From Cunninghamia lanceolata (Eukaryota > Streptophyta > Pinopsida > Cupressales > Cupressaceae), in contig BSBN01001688.1 in the NCBI GenBank assembly GCA_027924645.1, forward strand, positions 1,116,001-1,180,000: a stretch of 64,000 bases of DNA, in the 5' to 3' direction. Every line of letters starts with the position of its first letter. The stretch's first letter is position 1. The notes under the pieces were generated by a model, which saw nothing but the letters and a program-made list of their open reading frames with translations, searched no databases and was not told the origin of the DNA. Of the stretch, positions 1-10,997 are shown piece by piece. The translations under genes were made by a program, and so were the position numbers.

Positions 1-1
1 C

Positions 2-958
2 ACAATGTACAATGCATCAGCAGTGGCAAGAGTATTCTTAGATGATATTGTGAGATTACATGGAGTACCTTGCCGCATTATTTTAGACAAAGATTCTGTA
101 TTCACTTCAGCATTTTGGAGAGCCTTGTAGCAGGCGTTGGGCACACAACTCAACTTTAGCTCCGCTTATCATCCTGAGATAGATGGACAGACAAAGCGGG
201 TGAATCAGGTGTTGGAGGACATGCTTTGAATGTATGTTATGTACCATCAGCCTAGATGGGAGGAGTATCTGTATCTGGTTGAGTTTTCCTACAATAATTG
301 GCATCACAGCTCGTTGGGTATGCCTCCCTTTCAAGCTTTATATGGCAGACCATGCAAGACACCATTAAGTTGGGATCGGATAGAGGACAGAGTTGCCATT
401 GGTCCAGCGTTAGTTCAGGATATGAAGCAGTAGGTCACATTGATTAGACAGAGATTACAAGAGGCACATGATAGACAGAAGAAGTATGCCGATGCTAAGA
501 GGACTGATTGGAGCTTCTCAATGGGTGATAGGGTATTCCTTAGAGTGCGGCCACACAAGAGTCCTATCCATTATGGAAAGGGCTCTAATCTCACACCACA
601 GTTTGTAGGACTCTTTGAGATCTTGGAGTAGATAGGACCAGTTGCCTATCGTCTAGCATTGCCACCTAGCCTGTCACATATCCACGATGTCTTTCATATT
701 TCTGTTTTGAGGCAATATATATATGATTTATCTCACGTACTGGACTGGAGTGCTCTATAGGTAGAGGTGGACGGGCAATTGGCTTTGGAGCTAATTCACA
801 TATTGGTTTGTCGGACATTGGGCCTTTGAGGTCAAGAGCTGGACTAGGTTAGGGTCCAGTGGGATCGTTATGATGAGGTCACAGTGACTTGGGTGGATGC
901 AGCTAGTTTGAGGGCACTCTATCCTCACCTTTTTGACGACTTTCAGGAGGAAGTTTAG
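2..958 (+). pseudogene. Ty3/gypsy integrase C-terminal half plus chromodomain, decayed
   Basis: One reading frame runs from the window edge to a stop at 956 and reads as the end of a chromovirus pol polyprotein. Visible are the integrase core end (SAYHPEIDGQTKRVNQVLED near 155-220), the block around ALYGR (near 337), the linker GDRVFLRV (near 524) and a C-terminal chromodomain-like piece with VQWDRYDEVTVTWVDA (near 855-900). Internal in-frame stops lie at 128, 227, 431, 629, about 758, about 827 and about 845, without an obvious frameshift. It cannot encode a working integrase. The 5' part of the element lies outside the window. The polypurine tract and LTR-like sequence follow directly, as expected for the 3' end of such an element. 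The family is similar to, but clearly diverged from, the gypsy copy at 57.5-62 kb. Confidence 0.9.
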
Positions 959-960
959 TC

Positions 961-976
961 TTAGGGGGGGAGGAGG
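961..976 (+). other. Polypurine tract of the first gypsy element
   Basis: A run of seven or more G followed by AGGAGG sits three bases after the pol stop and directly before TGAGG, the likely LTR start. This is the standard position for the plus-strand primer of an LTR retrotransposon. Confidence 0.75.
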
Positions 977-1163
977 TGAGGTTGATTATATTTCCTTCCT
1001 TATTTTGATCATTATGCTTTTCAGTTGATGACATTATCAGACCTTTTAGAGACTATGCTTCATTTTGTAGACTTGATTATATCTCCTGATTTGATATGAC
1101 ATTGATTAGACATATGGTGATTCGATTTGATCATATTTGATGCTATTTTGTGATTCAACATAT

Positions 1164-1166
<3 letters not shown>

Positions 1167-1194
<28 letters not shown>
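1167..1194. repeat. (TA)n microsatellite
   Basis: An uninterrupted AT dinucleotide run of about 14 units. Confidence 0.95.
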
Positions 1195-1198
<4 letters not shown>

Positions 1199-1911
1199 CT
1201 TGTGTTGAGATTCTAGTTATTTATGTGATGTTGACTATTTGACATGTGATTGAAAAATGTAGTTTAATTTGGAATTATGTTAATGATGATTATTGTTGTA
1301 TTCTATGGCGTGAATTTAATTCCAGTTGCTTCGGCAATGATTATCTTGATATGATTGACACTTGATCGAGATGTGCAGGTTACATTCCCAAGCCATGGGA
1401 AATTGGAGGTAGAATCCACACCAATGTTATTCCCTATGAAACCGATCCATTCCCAAGAGGGATAAGGATCACATTTGAAATTGAATGTTGATTTAAGTGC
1501 TTGATTTAATTTTATCACTTTGGCCTAATACCCTTTTGTTTAAATTAATTAATATTAAGTGTTGTATAATTTTTATTTGACTTACACCACTTGGTATTTA
1601 TTTTTATTTTTTGAGGCTATTTAAAATAGATTTATGACCCCCTTGGTGAACCTTAGTGTCCCAAAAGTTACCCTAGGTGGTTACCCATGGGTCTAGGGTC
1701 AATTTTGACTAATTAACCCTTGGATTAACCCACTTTTGGTCATTCTAAACTATGGTTTAGTCAGAGTGACGAAATTTGAAATTAGGGAAGGTGGGAGATG
1801 AGTCATGCTTTGGGAAAGACTCATCTCCCTTCCCAAAGTTTGGGAATCCTTTCCCAAGGAGGACTTGGGAGGTCTCCAAGACTCCCAAGTGTGTGGGATC
1901 TTCCTCCAAGA

Positions 1912-2173
1912 CTCTCACACACACGTGTGAGAGCATCTTGGAGGGAGATGACTCTTTGAGAGAATAAGAGGATGCCATATGGCATCCCTTATCCTCTTGG
2001 AGGTTTGAGTGGGAATGCCACTCACCACTTGTCCTCTCACACATGTGTGAGAGCACAAGTGGATAAGGTGAGGATTGAGAGGGAATTGGAGGATGACACT
2101 TGTCACCCTCACACTTCCTCTCCCTTGCAAGTGGCATTGGAGGAGGAACAAGAAGGTGACAAGTGTCACCTTC
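1912..2173. repeat. Cluster of near-perfect palindromes
   Basis: Four hairpin-forming sequences lie within about 260 bp. At 1912-1933 there are 9-bp arms around ACAC. At 1970-1987 there is a perfect 18-bp palindrome, GGATGCCATATGGCATCC. At 2025-2062 there is a 38-bp palindrome with one mismatched pair and a perfect 20-bp core (2034-2053, CTCTCACACATGTGTGAGAG). At 2152-2173 there are 10-bp arms around AG. The cluster sits within the probable LTR and may be a transcription-factor or replication signal. The function is not known. Confidence 0.85.
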
Positions 2174-3030
2174 TAATTCCTCAAGGCCAAAATTGATGGC
2201 CTATATTATCTCCTCTTGTTGAGGAGTGTGGGGTTCTTGCATTTTGGAGTTTCTTTCTATTTTTGGTGTAATTTTGGGAAGTTAGAGAAAGTCTTGAAGA
2301 TTGGAAGGTTTGGGAAAGCTTGGAGCTCATCACCAAACATGCTTCCATTATAGGGCTTTGAAGGTAAGCCTCATGAACTAAGTTTCTTCTCCCTTGCTTA
2401 TTTATTGTGTTGGGTTGTGTTTTTGGTTGTTTGTTGTTCTTTGTTTTTGTGTGGGATGGGAGTATGGTAAGAGCACCTTCATTTGGAGGTAAGGCTCAAC
2501 TTGTTTGGGTAGGGGAAAGGAACCTCCTTGAGGTCACTCCCACATTTTGTTATTTATGCCTTGAGGGATTTTACTTGTTGAGGAGATTATTTGAATGGCA
2601 AGAGTGCCATGAAGGTTATTTTGTGATTTGTGGAGAGTTGTGATTTTCGAGATTTTTGGCTTGAGGCCATGAGATTGGTATTATAGTATTTTGGGTGGCC
2701 TTTGAAGTAGAGGGGTCCATTCCCTACCCTCATCAAACTCATTTTCATGAGTTGAGTTATGTGTTAAACCTTGGGGCTGTTTTTGTGTTGATGTTGTTGA
2801 TTCTTGTTGTGGAATGTTTACACCCGAGTGAATCCCTACCTCCCTAGCTCGGGGGTGACCCTCTTGCGGGTCTACGGTAGGGAGGAGGGCATTTTGAAGT
2901 TGCTAGGTTGTTCTTTTGTTGTGTTTATTTGCAGGTGTTAAATGAAGAAATGGAGCTATTGTAAAGCCCATTTTTGTGTGGCTTTAGTAGTATTTATTGG
3001 CTGTTTTGGGTCATGGCCATTGTGGCCTTA

Positions 3031-3985
3031 TTGTAAAAAAATTTGTTAAGTTTTATGTCCTTGGAATTCGCTATGAAAAATATTGAAATGCAAACTTTCT
3101 GGTTATTCTATTTAGAGTGGTTTATTCCCTCTTATTGTATAGTTGATATGCTTGAAAAATGCATTGAATCCAAGTATGATTATTTCTGTCATTATTCTTT
3201 TCAAGGAATAAAATATTCATTTGATGTGGAATGAAATTTAATGCATACAAGAAAGAAAGAGAAGATTTAATTAGTTTCTGTTATTACATTGATAGTTATA
3301 ATATTAGTGGTTGTAATGGATATGAAAAGAGCTGTTAGAAATTTATTGAAATCACAGATTTCTACCTTATTGTTGGAAAAAAAATGTATTTCTGTGTATT
3401 TTATCTGGTTCAAAAAAATATATTTCTGTATTGTATGTTTAAAAAAAAAAAGTTTAATAGTAAGTTATCTAATTACTATGCAGAAATGAAATATTAGTAT
3501 TCAAAAAAATATAGGGATAAGTTTGAAAGTTAATAATCCTTCTATCCTTACCATTGTTGGGAGAAAATTAGTGCAAGTGTGTATAAAGATATATATTTAT
3601 GCATATATATATATATACAGGTGTATATATACATAGGTAAATATATATAAATATACTTGTCATTTAATTAAATTTAGCTTACTTTCATTTTTCTAAATAC
3701 TGTGTATATGCTGGGATAGAAAAGAAAATACAAAAGTAAATAATTGATGTATATATATATTATATATACATTTATATATATAAGAATATATATATATATG
3801 TGCATATAATATATATACATAAATATGCATTAGTAGAAAAATGTTATTTTACAGTTATATATTTTGGCAAACAGATGATATAGAGCTGAGAATATATATA
3901 TATATATATATATAATACTGAGTGTTTAGATTTGTGGCAGATTGTTAGTAGAAGGGTTTAGAGTTGTATATATTAAAAAAAAAAA
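3031..3985. other. AT-rich non-coding stretch with TA microsatellites
   Basis: No coding frame is credible here. The sequence is AT-rich and contains several TA-dinucleotide runs between about 3589 and 3915. The ORFs at 3043-3489 have no recognisable protein character. Confidence 0.7.
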
Positions 3986-4265
3986 GACAGGACTGTGGGC
4001 GGCGGCGCCGCCCACAACAGTTGTAGTTGGGGGTGTGGGTGGAGGCAACGCCTCCTCCCCACACCCCCTCCCCCTACACTTCTCCCCCTCTATTCTCCAC
4101 ACGCCTGCAGATAGCGTTGTCGGCCACACCCCAAACCCTCCGCCGAGCTCTCACCACCGCCAAACCTTTCCCACGACCCCTCTGCACCACGCCGCCCTCC
4201 TCTGCAACCGCACCCCCTTACATCCTCTCCATTGTGTAGATCGCCGTCGGCCTTTGCCTTCCTTG
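3986..4265. other. GC-rich island with two strong hairpins
   Basis: About 280 bp of high GC content stand out from AT-rich surroundings. The first hairpin is a 21-bp inverted repeat centred near 4006 (10-bp arms GTGGGCGGCG around one base). The second spans about 4028-4066, with arms of 16-17 bp around AACG and one mismatch. From 4085 to 4240 the plus strand is rich in C and poor in G. It could be a fragment of an untranslated leader or LTR. I cannot assign it. The 177-codon ORF across it is proline-rich by composition and not convincing as a gene. Confidence 0.6.
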
Positions 4266-5619
4266 AAACAAAAAAAAATGGTTAGTATTTATGCTGTCCT
4301 TATAACTATAAAAAATACATACATACATACATACATATATATATATATATCACACCAAAATACATATAGATCTATGACATCAATCTTGAACCAGTTGTGC
4401 ATACCTCCGTGTGAGGTAATAGCAAACTCACTCATGGCCTCCAATGGATTTTCAAACTTGAAACCTGCAAAATAGGAAGAAAACAAAACACACACAAAAA
4501 AAGAAACAAATAGAAAAGGAGTTAGAGGATTAGGGCAAACTAAGGGAGAGAAAACAATATAATACAAAATTAGGGCTTTCTTTAGAGATGACCATTTTTA
4601 AATAGAGATTAGGGTTATTTTATTTTTAGGAAGCAATTTTATTTAATTGAGAGGATATTCTCTTGTGAGGGATTTGTTTTAGTTCATTATTTTTAAATCC
4701 TCTATTTTACCTTACCATTGTTTCATTTCTTTTACTCTTTTAAGAATTGCCTTAATTTTATTTTGGGGAATGGTTTTTTTTTAAAATTGGGAGAGTAATT
4801 TTCCCTCATTTTTAAATTTATCCTAGTGGGAGTTTTATTCTTTTATTTTCCCTTAGTAGGATTTCTATCGTTTTGGTTATTTATTTATTTTTATTATTAT
4901 TTTACGGGAAGAGTTTTTTAAACTCTTCCCCCTTCTTTATTAATTATTTGAGTTAGTTATTAAATATAATGCCCAGATTATATTTAATAGGATTATATTT
5001 AATAACAGACTCAGTTTTTTTTCCCTTGGAGTTAATTGGCGACATATTATTTTTTTCTATTTAATATCAAATTTTTTTAATCTTTTACGCAAGGTTGATT
5101 TATTTGACCTTTGCGGGATATTTAAGTTGTTATTTTAAATTATTTCAAATTTGATCTTAAGTTGACATATTTATTCTTAAATTTGATTTAATATCTTATT
5201 GATGTTTTATTTTAAAATTTATTTTGCGTTTATCAAAAACGCGTTATGCTGTCAGATTTTTCCTAGATTTCTAGGGTTTAATTGCTATGTTAAATTATCA
5301 GTTTTTATCCCATCTTTCCACTTCAATCATGCGACCATCATACCATCATTTACTTAATCATTATTTTCATTTCCATTCTGGATCTGAACTAGAGTTAGGT
5401 TACGATGCTAGTGGAATCTTCTTCACACCTAGGAAACTAGGGGTTCAGATTTAAATCAGTCTAACCCTAAAAGCGACACACTTCGTGTTGCATACCCCCT
5501 AGACGGATTTCACCATCGCGGTTATGTTAACATGTTTATGTCTTATGCGTATTGCCACTGAGAATGCAGATGCGTGCGATGGGGTTCCTAGGGATAGGTA
5601 GAAAAGGTTTTCGTAGTTC
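4266..5619. other. AT-rich non-coding stretch
   Basis: No credible gene. There are short simple repeats (a CATA run near 4318-4340) and long T-rich tracts between 4600 and 5230. The last few hundred bases before the pseudogene may be the leader or LTR end of the element that carried it, but I found no primer site to prove this. Confidence 0.6.
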
Positions 5620-5697
5620 GTGTCATGACCACATGGCAAATGTGGACATGACACATGTGTTGTGTGTCGTGACCGCATGGGAAATGCGGGCATGACA
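5620..5697 (+). repeat. Imperfect tandem duplication, 34-bp copies at 44-bp spacing
   Basis: Positions 5620-5653 and 5664-5697 align without gaps and differ at about five sites, mainly transitions. Each copy carries inverted ATGAC/GTCAT motifs, so each can fold. The second copy ends where the open frame of the following pseudogene begins. Confidence 0.85.
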
Positions 5698-7651
5698 AGA
5701 TGGGTATGCAAATGAAAATAATGACTATAACAGCTCACATGATGAGGATGAAAATAGAGAGGGTCTATCCTGCATAACAGATTGTGACTATAAATGTTAT
5801 GAAGAATCCATTGAAAATCTAGATTTTGATGACAATCATGTGGATTTGCAATTAAGTGATTCTCGCAGTTCTTATGAAGAACTGGAAAGGTTTGTTGATC
5901 AAGCTGTTGTTGATCTTGATAGCATGACTAATCAGGAATTAGAAGTGTATTTAGAATGGAAAGAACATCAGCTCAAGAGGATACAACAAATGATACAAGA
6001 AAGACAAGATAGATTGGCACAATTGAACATACATGCATCAAAACCACCAAAATATGTCCCTCCACAAGGTGGTAATATCAATTCACATGAGCCCTCTCAG
6101 AATACATATGCTTCAGGAACTTCAAAAGTATCTCATAATGGATGCAACAACCCTACCCAATATAATATGTCACCACAAAGGCCCCAGCCTATAAATGCAG
6201 GTAACATTCCCCAATACTATCCACCACCTGGATAGCGGTATGCTCCACAATATCACCACCTACATATGTCACATCAGAATGTGCACTCTCATCAACCCAC
6301 CCAACAAAATGTTTACTATTAGCCTCCATATCAGACAAGTTTTATCGCAGCCCACCCACCGGAATATATGAATCAACAATGTTGGGGGGAAGAGGAGCAT
6401 TATTTTCAAAAAGGAAGACAAACTTTTGATGAAGAGGGTATACCAGAACATGAACTCCAAGTGTTTCCAGACCCATGCTATCCTGAGGATGAGGTCTTTT
6501 CAGATAACTAGGGTGAATATTTTCAACAAGTAGAACAAAATCTTGATCAAGAGGAAGTGCACATAGCAGAAAATAATCTTCAGGCTTGTTCAAAACCATT
6601 GTTTGATGAAATAACACAAGAAGATGAAGAGGATGAAAGGCATTTAGATAGTCAGGGAGGTGGATATTCTGATAAAGAGTCTATAAATGATTATGTTGAT
6701 GAAATATGTACATCAATTTTTGAGCATTATAGTAGTGATGAAAGGAATGATGAAAATTTTTGTGAGAGGGTTGATGAAGAAACATGCTCACTTGATAGTG
6801 AGCATATTTCAGAATTGCTCACCAAAGAATATCAAAAATATGTACATAAATATGATACCCAAATACTGTGTCCAACACATATATCTTTTGACAGTGAATT
6901 CATTCAACATGGTAAGGGTGATGAAATATATGAGGCCATATTTCCCAAGTCACATTCTTGCAAATAAGAGATAGATAGTGGTCATGAGTTCTCTTGTGAC
7001 ACTGATCCAGAGATAAAGATGTCCATTGAACCAGGGGAGGTTGATGATTCCACTATGCATGATTGGCAGATTATTGACTCTCAAGCGTGTGAGGAAAGTG
7101 GATGTGATAAGGAAGAGGATACAGTGTTTTATGTTGGAGCCAGCATTGATGATAGCATGTGTTAGAAGGAACTTGATTTATTCCATTTTCCAATTCAGTT
7201 AAAAGACCAACATTTGGTGAATAACAATAGATATGATAAAGTAAGACATCCTACAAGGTCTAACAATCATGACTTCCTCATGTCACACAATGATGAAGGT
7301 GTTCAGACTATGCCTAACTTCCAGATATTGAATAATATAGAACACACTTGCAACATAAACTATGATGCATTAATGAACTATACGAACAGACTCAGTCAAG
7401 CTGATGGCGTATCATTACAACATGATCAGAACAAGGTTTTTGACAGGGGAAAGACATGTATTTTCTTTTTTTTATATGGTCTTTTGACCATATCAGTTTT
7501 GGGGAAAAAGTAGACTCTGTTACCCAATGGAGAAGGCACTGGTCTGCACCCCAGAGATCTAGGGATCTTGCTATGCCCACAGGGGCATACATCCCCAGAA
7601 AGAGCCACTATTGGGACTGAAATTCCCAAGCTACTTTTTGGCAAATATTAA
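5696..7651 (+). pseudogene. Unrecognised acidic protein reading frame with six internal stops
   Basis: A single frame stays protein-like for about 650 codons and is interrupted only by stops at 6233, 6320, 6509, 6965, 7163 and 7511. It ends at TAA 7649. No frameshift is needed. The N-terminal 60 residues are acidic. A likely helical segment follows (rich in L, E, Q, K and R, about 5900-6030), then a Pro/Gln/Asn/His/Tyr-rich stretch with PPKYVPPQGG (6040-6320), then a long Asp/Glu-rich tail with Cys and His. I recognise no protease, RT, integrase or zinc-knuckle motif. It could be the Gag-like or extra ORF of an LTR element whose other parts are missing, or a host-derived gene. A short hairpin lies at 7474-7493. 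Coding character is well supported, the identity is not. Confidence 0.6.
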
Positions 7652-8217
7652 GTTTCAATCATCTAAAGATTTCAGTATGTGAGCATATATGGAAAGATCC
7701 ATAGTTATTTTCAAGCAAAAATTAACAATTGAGTTGATAGAAATACTTGGATTTGATCTATTCTGATTCCTAAAGACTTAATATAACATGGTTGAAGTGC
7801 TCATTAAAGATGAACCGTAAACAAGGAAGTGAAAAGTTACAAACCTTGTTGAAAATAAAGGAAAAATGGCATTAAGTACTAGAGTTGAATATGGGTTAAT
7901 TCCTTGTCAAAAATGAATAGGGGTTGCTTTTTGAACCATCTTAAAATTTCTTATATTTTGTAATTTATGTGTGTTTTGGTAAAATGCATTGTGGTATGGG
8001 TTTGTATGTTTGTATAGACAAAGTGGTTTGTATGTTGTGTCATTATATGATGCATATGCAAAGTCCCTTGTATATCAAGTCATGGTATGGTTGCATAAAG
8101 GAGTCATCGGGTTGATGCATTGTTTACTTGTATGCATTTGGCTAACATTTTATTGTTACATACAAGGTGGACCTGACGAGGTTAAAAGTTGAAATGTATT
8201 TTCTGTCGGGTCCGTTG
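7652..8217. other. Non-coding stretch
   Basis: I see no gene or clear repeat. The sequence becomes rich in TGTATG near its end, leading into the repeats that follow. Confidence 0.6.
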
Positions 8218-8485
8218 CTTGTATGTTATGTTTGCATGTTTGGCAGAACGCAACATACAACGTGGTACATACAACATGATATACATTGCCCGGAACCAAA
8301 ACAATTATGAATTAATGTTAAGTCTTTGTATGTTTGTGCTTTGTAAGTATGTTGCAGTATACATACATTGCGGTACATACAAGGCGATATGCATAGCACA
8401 GAACTAAAATGTTATGAAATACAGTTTTATTGTTGTATGTTTTGGAAACATACATTGCGATATACGTACAACACGGAACTCAGGA
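8218..8485. repeat. Three decayed direct repeats with internal hairpin potential
   Basis: Units starting near 8218, 8325 and 8430 share the order TTGTATGTT, then ACATACA, then GATATRCAT, then CGGAAC or a close variant. Because TGTATGTT and AACATACA are complementary, each unit can fold on itself. The units are diverged and the third is shortened. The ORFs at 7989-8407 are chance frames in this repeat. Confidence 0.6.
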
Positions 8486-10440
8486 GAGTTAAATCTGGTT
8501 AAAGGGATGCATCGGGACTTTATGTATATTGGAGGATGCATTTCATGGTATATACAAGTCAGAATTGAAAGGGGCTACATACTGTGATTTATAAAATAAG
8601 AAGTCTGAAAGGAAGATACAATTGAATTTGTATGTATCGGGCATTGTATATGAAGGTTGGATACAAGTAATGTTGTAATATGGAATACGAGTGAGGAATA
8701 GGGTGGGTCCTGCCGCTTGCACATTGGGCTTGTATAATAACAATTCATATTTTTGATATGCCAAACTATTGTATATACACGACATGACTTGTTATCACCG
8801 GTTCTCTTTACCGTTTCTACTAGTCACCTTTTGTATCTAACGCAATGTACATTCTCACATACATTCTTAAAGATACATTTGCAATATACATTTGCATTAC
8901 ACCTTTGGTGAAACAAAATGTACCTTACACCGATACTCTACCACCACGCAAACACATAATAACTTATACAAAAATAGAAACCCTAAAACAACATTAAAAT
9001 CTGAATGGCTAAGATATTTTTCTGACATTTGAAATATGGGTTTTTGTAGGATATACACAGCGGGGATCAAGTTATATAAATACCCACGAAAGGATCTTGA
9101 GCAACTGATAAATTATCAATAAGGGAAGTAATTATCTAAGTAAATACATATGTTTAAATGAATTTATTTTAATCATTTGATCAGAGATTAATTTGTGTTT
9201 TATCTGGTCTTTTTAGGAATAATAAAGAAACCCTTGAAGGATATTAAGCAGAACTACAGTTAAAGATCTTTGTTTGACCCTGAAATGCTTATCCATTTGA
9301 TGATTAAAGACGAGTATTAATTTTCCTAAATTTGTTATATTAAGACAAATGCTATTGCTCGGTTATCAACCGTCACAACTATTGTAACTGGTCTAAAGCT
9401 TGTATGCTGCTCTTTATAAGAGATGACCAAGACCAGAAGGAGATATAGGATGGGGAATAGGATAGATATAAAAAATAGGGAGAGATTATAGAATAGAACA
9501 GGGGATACTGTAGATTAGATTTGAACAACAATGCTAGTTCACTTTTAATATATTTTATTTCTGGTAGATCATGTACAAGCATTCTCTGATGAAGTCAAGT
9601 CTGTGAACATGAAGCAGTAACTGCAGATTTTGGTATCAACTATCTATTTAATTTATTCAATTATATGACTATCTCCTTTCAAAGTTTTCTCTGTCATTCA
9701 ATTTGAGTTATCAAGTATATCTTCAAGTTGTCTATACACATTTTCTGTTATAGTGTGATAAGATTAATTGGTTTCTACTTTCTTAATTAAATCCTTTAAA
9801 TCTGTCATAGTAACTATGAAGATATTGTCATGGATCTGTAAGAAGAGTCATATAGTTAGGGTTTGTATTCTGTCTCCAGTTTTTTGATAAATCTTTTACA
9901 ATTGTAGTATTATTCTGATAGGTTCCTTCAAAGAGGGATTAAATCCTTTTAGATGAATGCAGGCAATTTGATTTTATCAATTGGATATATATAAGTATGG
10001 AATATTAACTATTTCCTTGTAGGGTTGTACAAGTTACATACCTATTTTTTCATGCCAGATAGTTCAATTTTTACCAAACAAACAATCATTTATTTCATGA
10101 TCATACTGACTCTATATTTGATAAGGCACTGGTCTAGTATTTTCATTATCACTTATATAAATTCACTTTAGATTTACTTAATTAGATTGCATTATTGTTT
10201 TAGCATTACAATTTAGATCATTTAGAATTAACTTGTTGTCTTTTCATCTGTTTTATAATTTGTGCCATTATTAATAGTTAGATTAATTATGATCAAATTA
10301 GTGATCATCTCTTTATTTGCTTTATTAATTAGAGGTTTACCTGCTTAGGTCTAGTAGAGCCTGAAGTGAAGGGGGTTTAGCCATATCTACCTCGTGTCAG
10401 TTAGTCGAAAACGTCAAGAGAGCCTGGCAACCTCTTAGGG
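8486..10440. other. AT-rich non-coding stretch
   Basis: No credible coding frame, RNA gene or clear repeat was seen. TGTATG/CATACA-type words continue to about 8900, so the decayed repeat family above may extend that far. Confidence 0.6.
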
Positions 10441-10940
10441 TTAATGACCTGCATTTTTGAGACCTAACACAACCATTGATTCAACTATGTCTTCACCCAT
10501 ACTTTTGATTCCATTCACTACTTCATCTACCCAGTGTAAGTAGCTAGCTATGTTCTTTTCTTCTTTCATCCTTAGATTCTCAAATATTGTTTTGTAGGAT
10601 TGCAATTTGGCTTCCTTTATGGTGTCATCTCCTTCATAGAGACCTTTGAGCTTCTCCCATATCTCCTTTGCTGTCTTGCACCACACATCCTAGACTAATT
10701 CTGAATTGCTTAGACCACTTAAGGTTGCATTCTTAGCTTTGGCCTTATTCTCATGGGCCTTCTTTGCATCTGATTCTGTAATGGGATGACTGAGTTCAAC
10801 ATAATCAATCTCAACTATCCTCCAGACATCATACCCTAGTGAGGTAAGATAGGCTTCTGGTCCTTACATTCTAGAAGTCAGTTATTTCCATCAAACATAG
10901 GAGCTTTAGAAGAGGACTCCTTTTGAGCCATGTGTTCTAT
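10441..10940 (-). pseudogene. Ty1/copia Gag remnant
   Basis: The minus strand begins with ATG (MAQKESSSKAP) near 10938 and reads, after frame changes, as a copia Gag N-terminal domain: AYLTSLGYDVWR, then VWCKTAKEIWEKLKGLYEGD and LQSYKTIFENLRMKEEKNIASYL. This order matches the Gag domain of plant copia elements, and it resembles the intact Gag at 23.7 kb (LLYEGD, LQSLKGKFERLKMRDDENI). At least one frameshift and stops near 10700 and 10880 disrupt it. Sequence below 10441 no longer matches, so the element is truncated there. Upstream on the minus strand lies its primer-binding site and LTR. Confidence 0.85.
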
Positions 10941-10983
10941 TCCAAGATCTACCTTTAGCTGTTAGGCTGCACCAAGGAACCTT

Positions 10984-10995
10984 GCTCTAATACCA
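10984..10995 (-). other. tRNA-Met-type primer-binding site, one base altered
   Basis: The minus strand reads TGGTATTAGAGC. It differs from the usual plant copia primer site TGGTATCAGAGC at one base, and lies two bases inside the LTR boundary, as in the intact copia element at 23.7 kb. Confidence 0.85.
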
Positions 10996-10997
10996 AT

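Larger units (their letters stand above)
977..3030 (+). repeat. Probable 3' LTR of the first gypsy element, right end uncertain
   Basis: The stretch after the polypurine tract starts with TG, has no coding frame, carries a TA microsatellite at 1167-1194 and a palindrome cluster at 1912-2173, and contains GTAAG-type splice-like sites near 2363. The right edge is a guess from the change to AT-rich sequence near 3030. No partner LTR is inside the window, so the limits cannot be proved. The ORFs at 1757-2196 and 2407-2643 are chance frames in this repeat. Confidence 0.5.

Noticed and set aside
3589..3915. TATATATA runs as promoters
   Set aside because: They are dinucleotide microsatellites without any nearby gene.
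3942..4475. 177-codon proline-rich ORF
   Set aside because: It spans the GC-rich hairpin island and AT-rich flanks, its composition follows the DNA, and overlapping frames are equally open.
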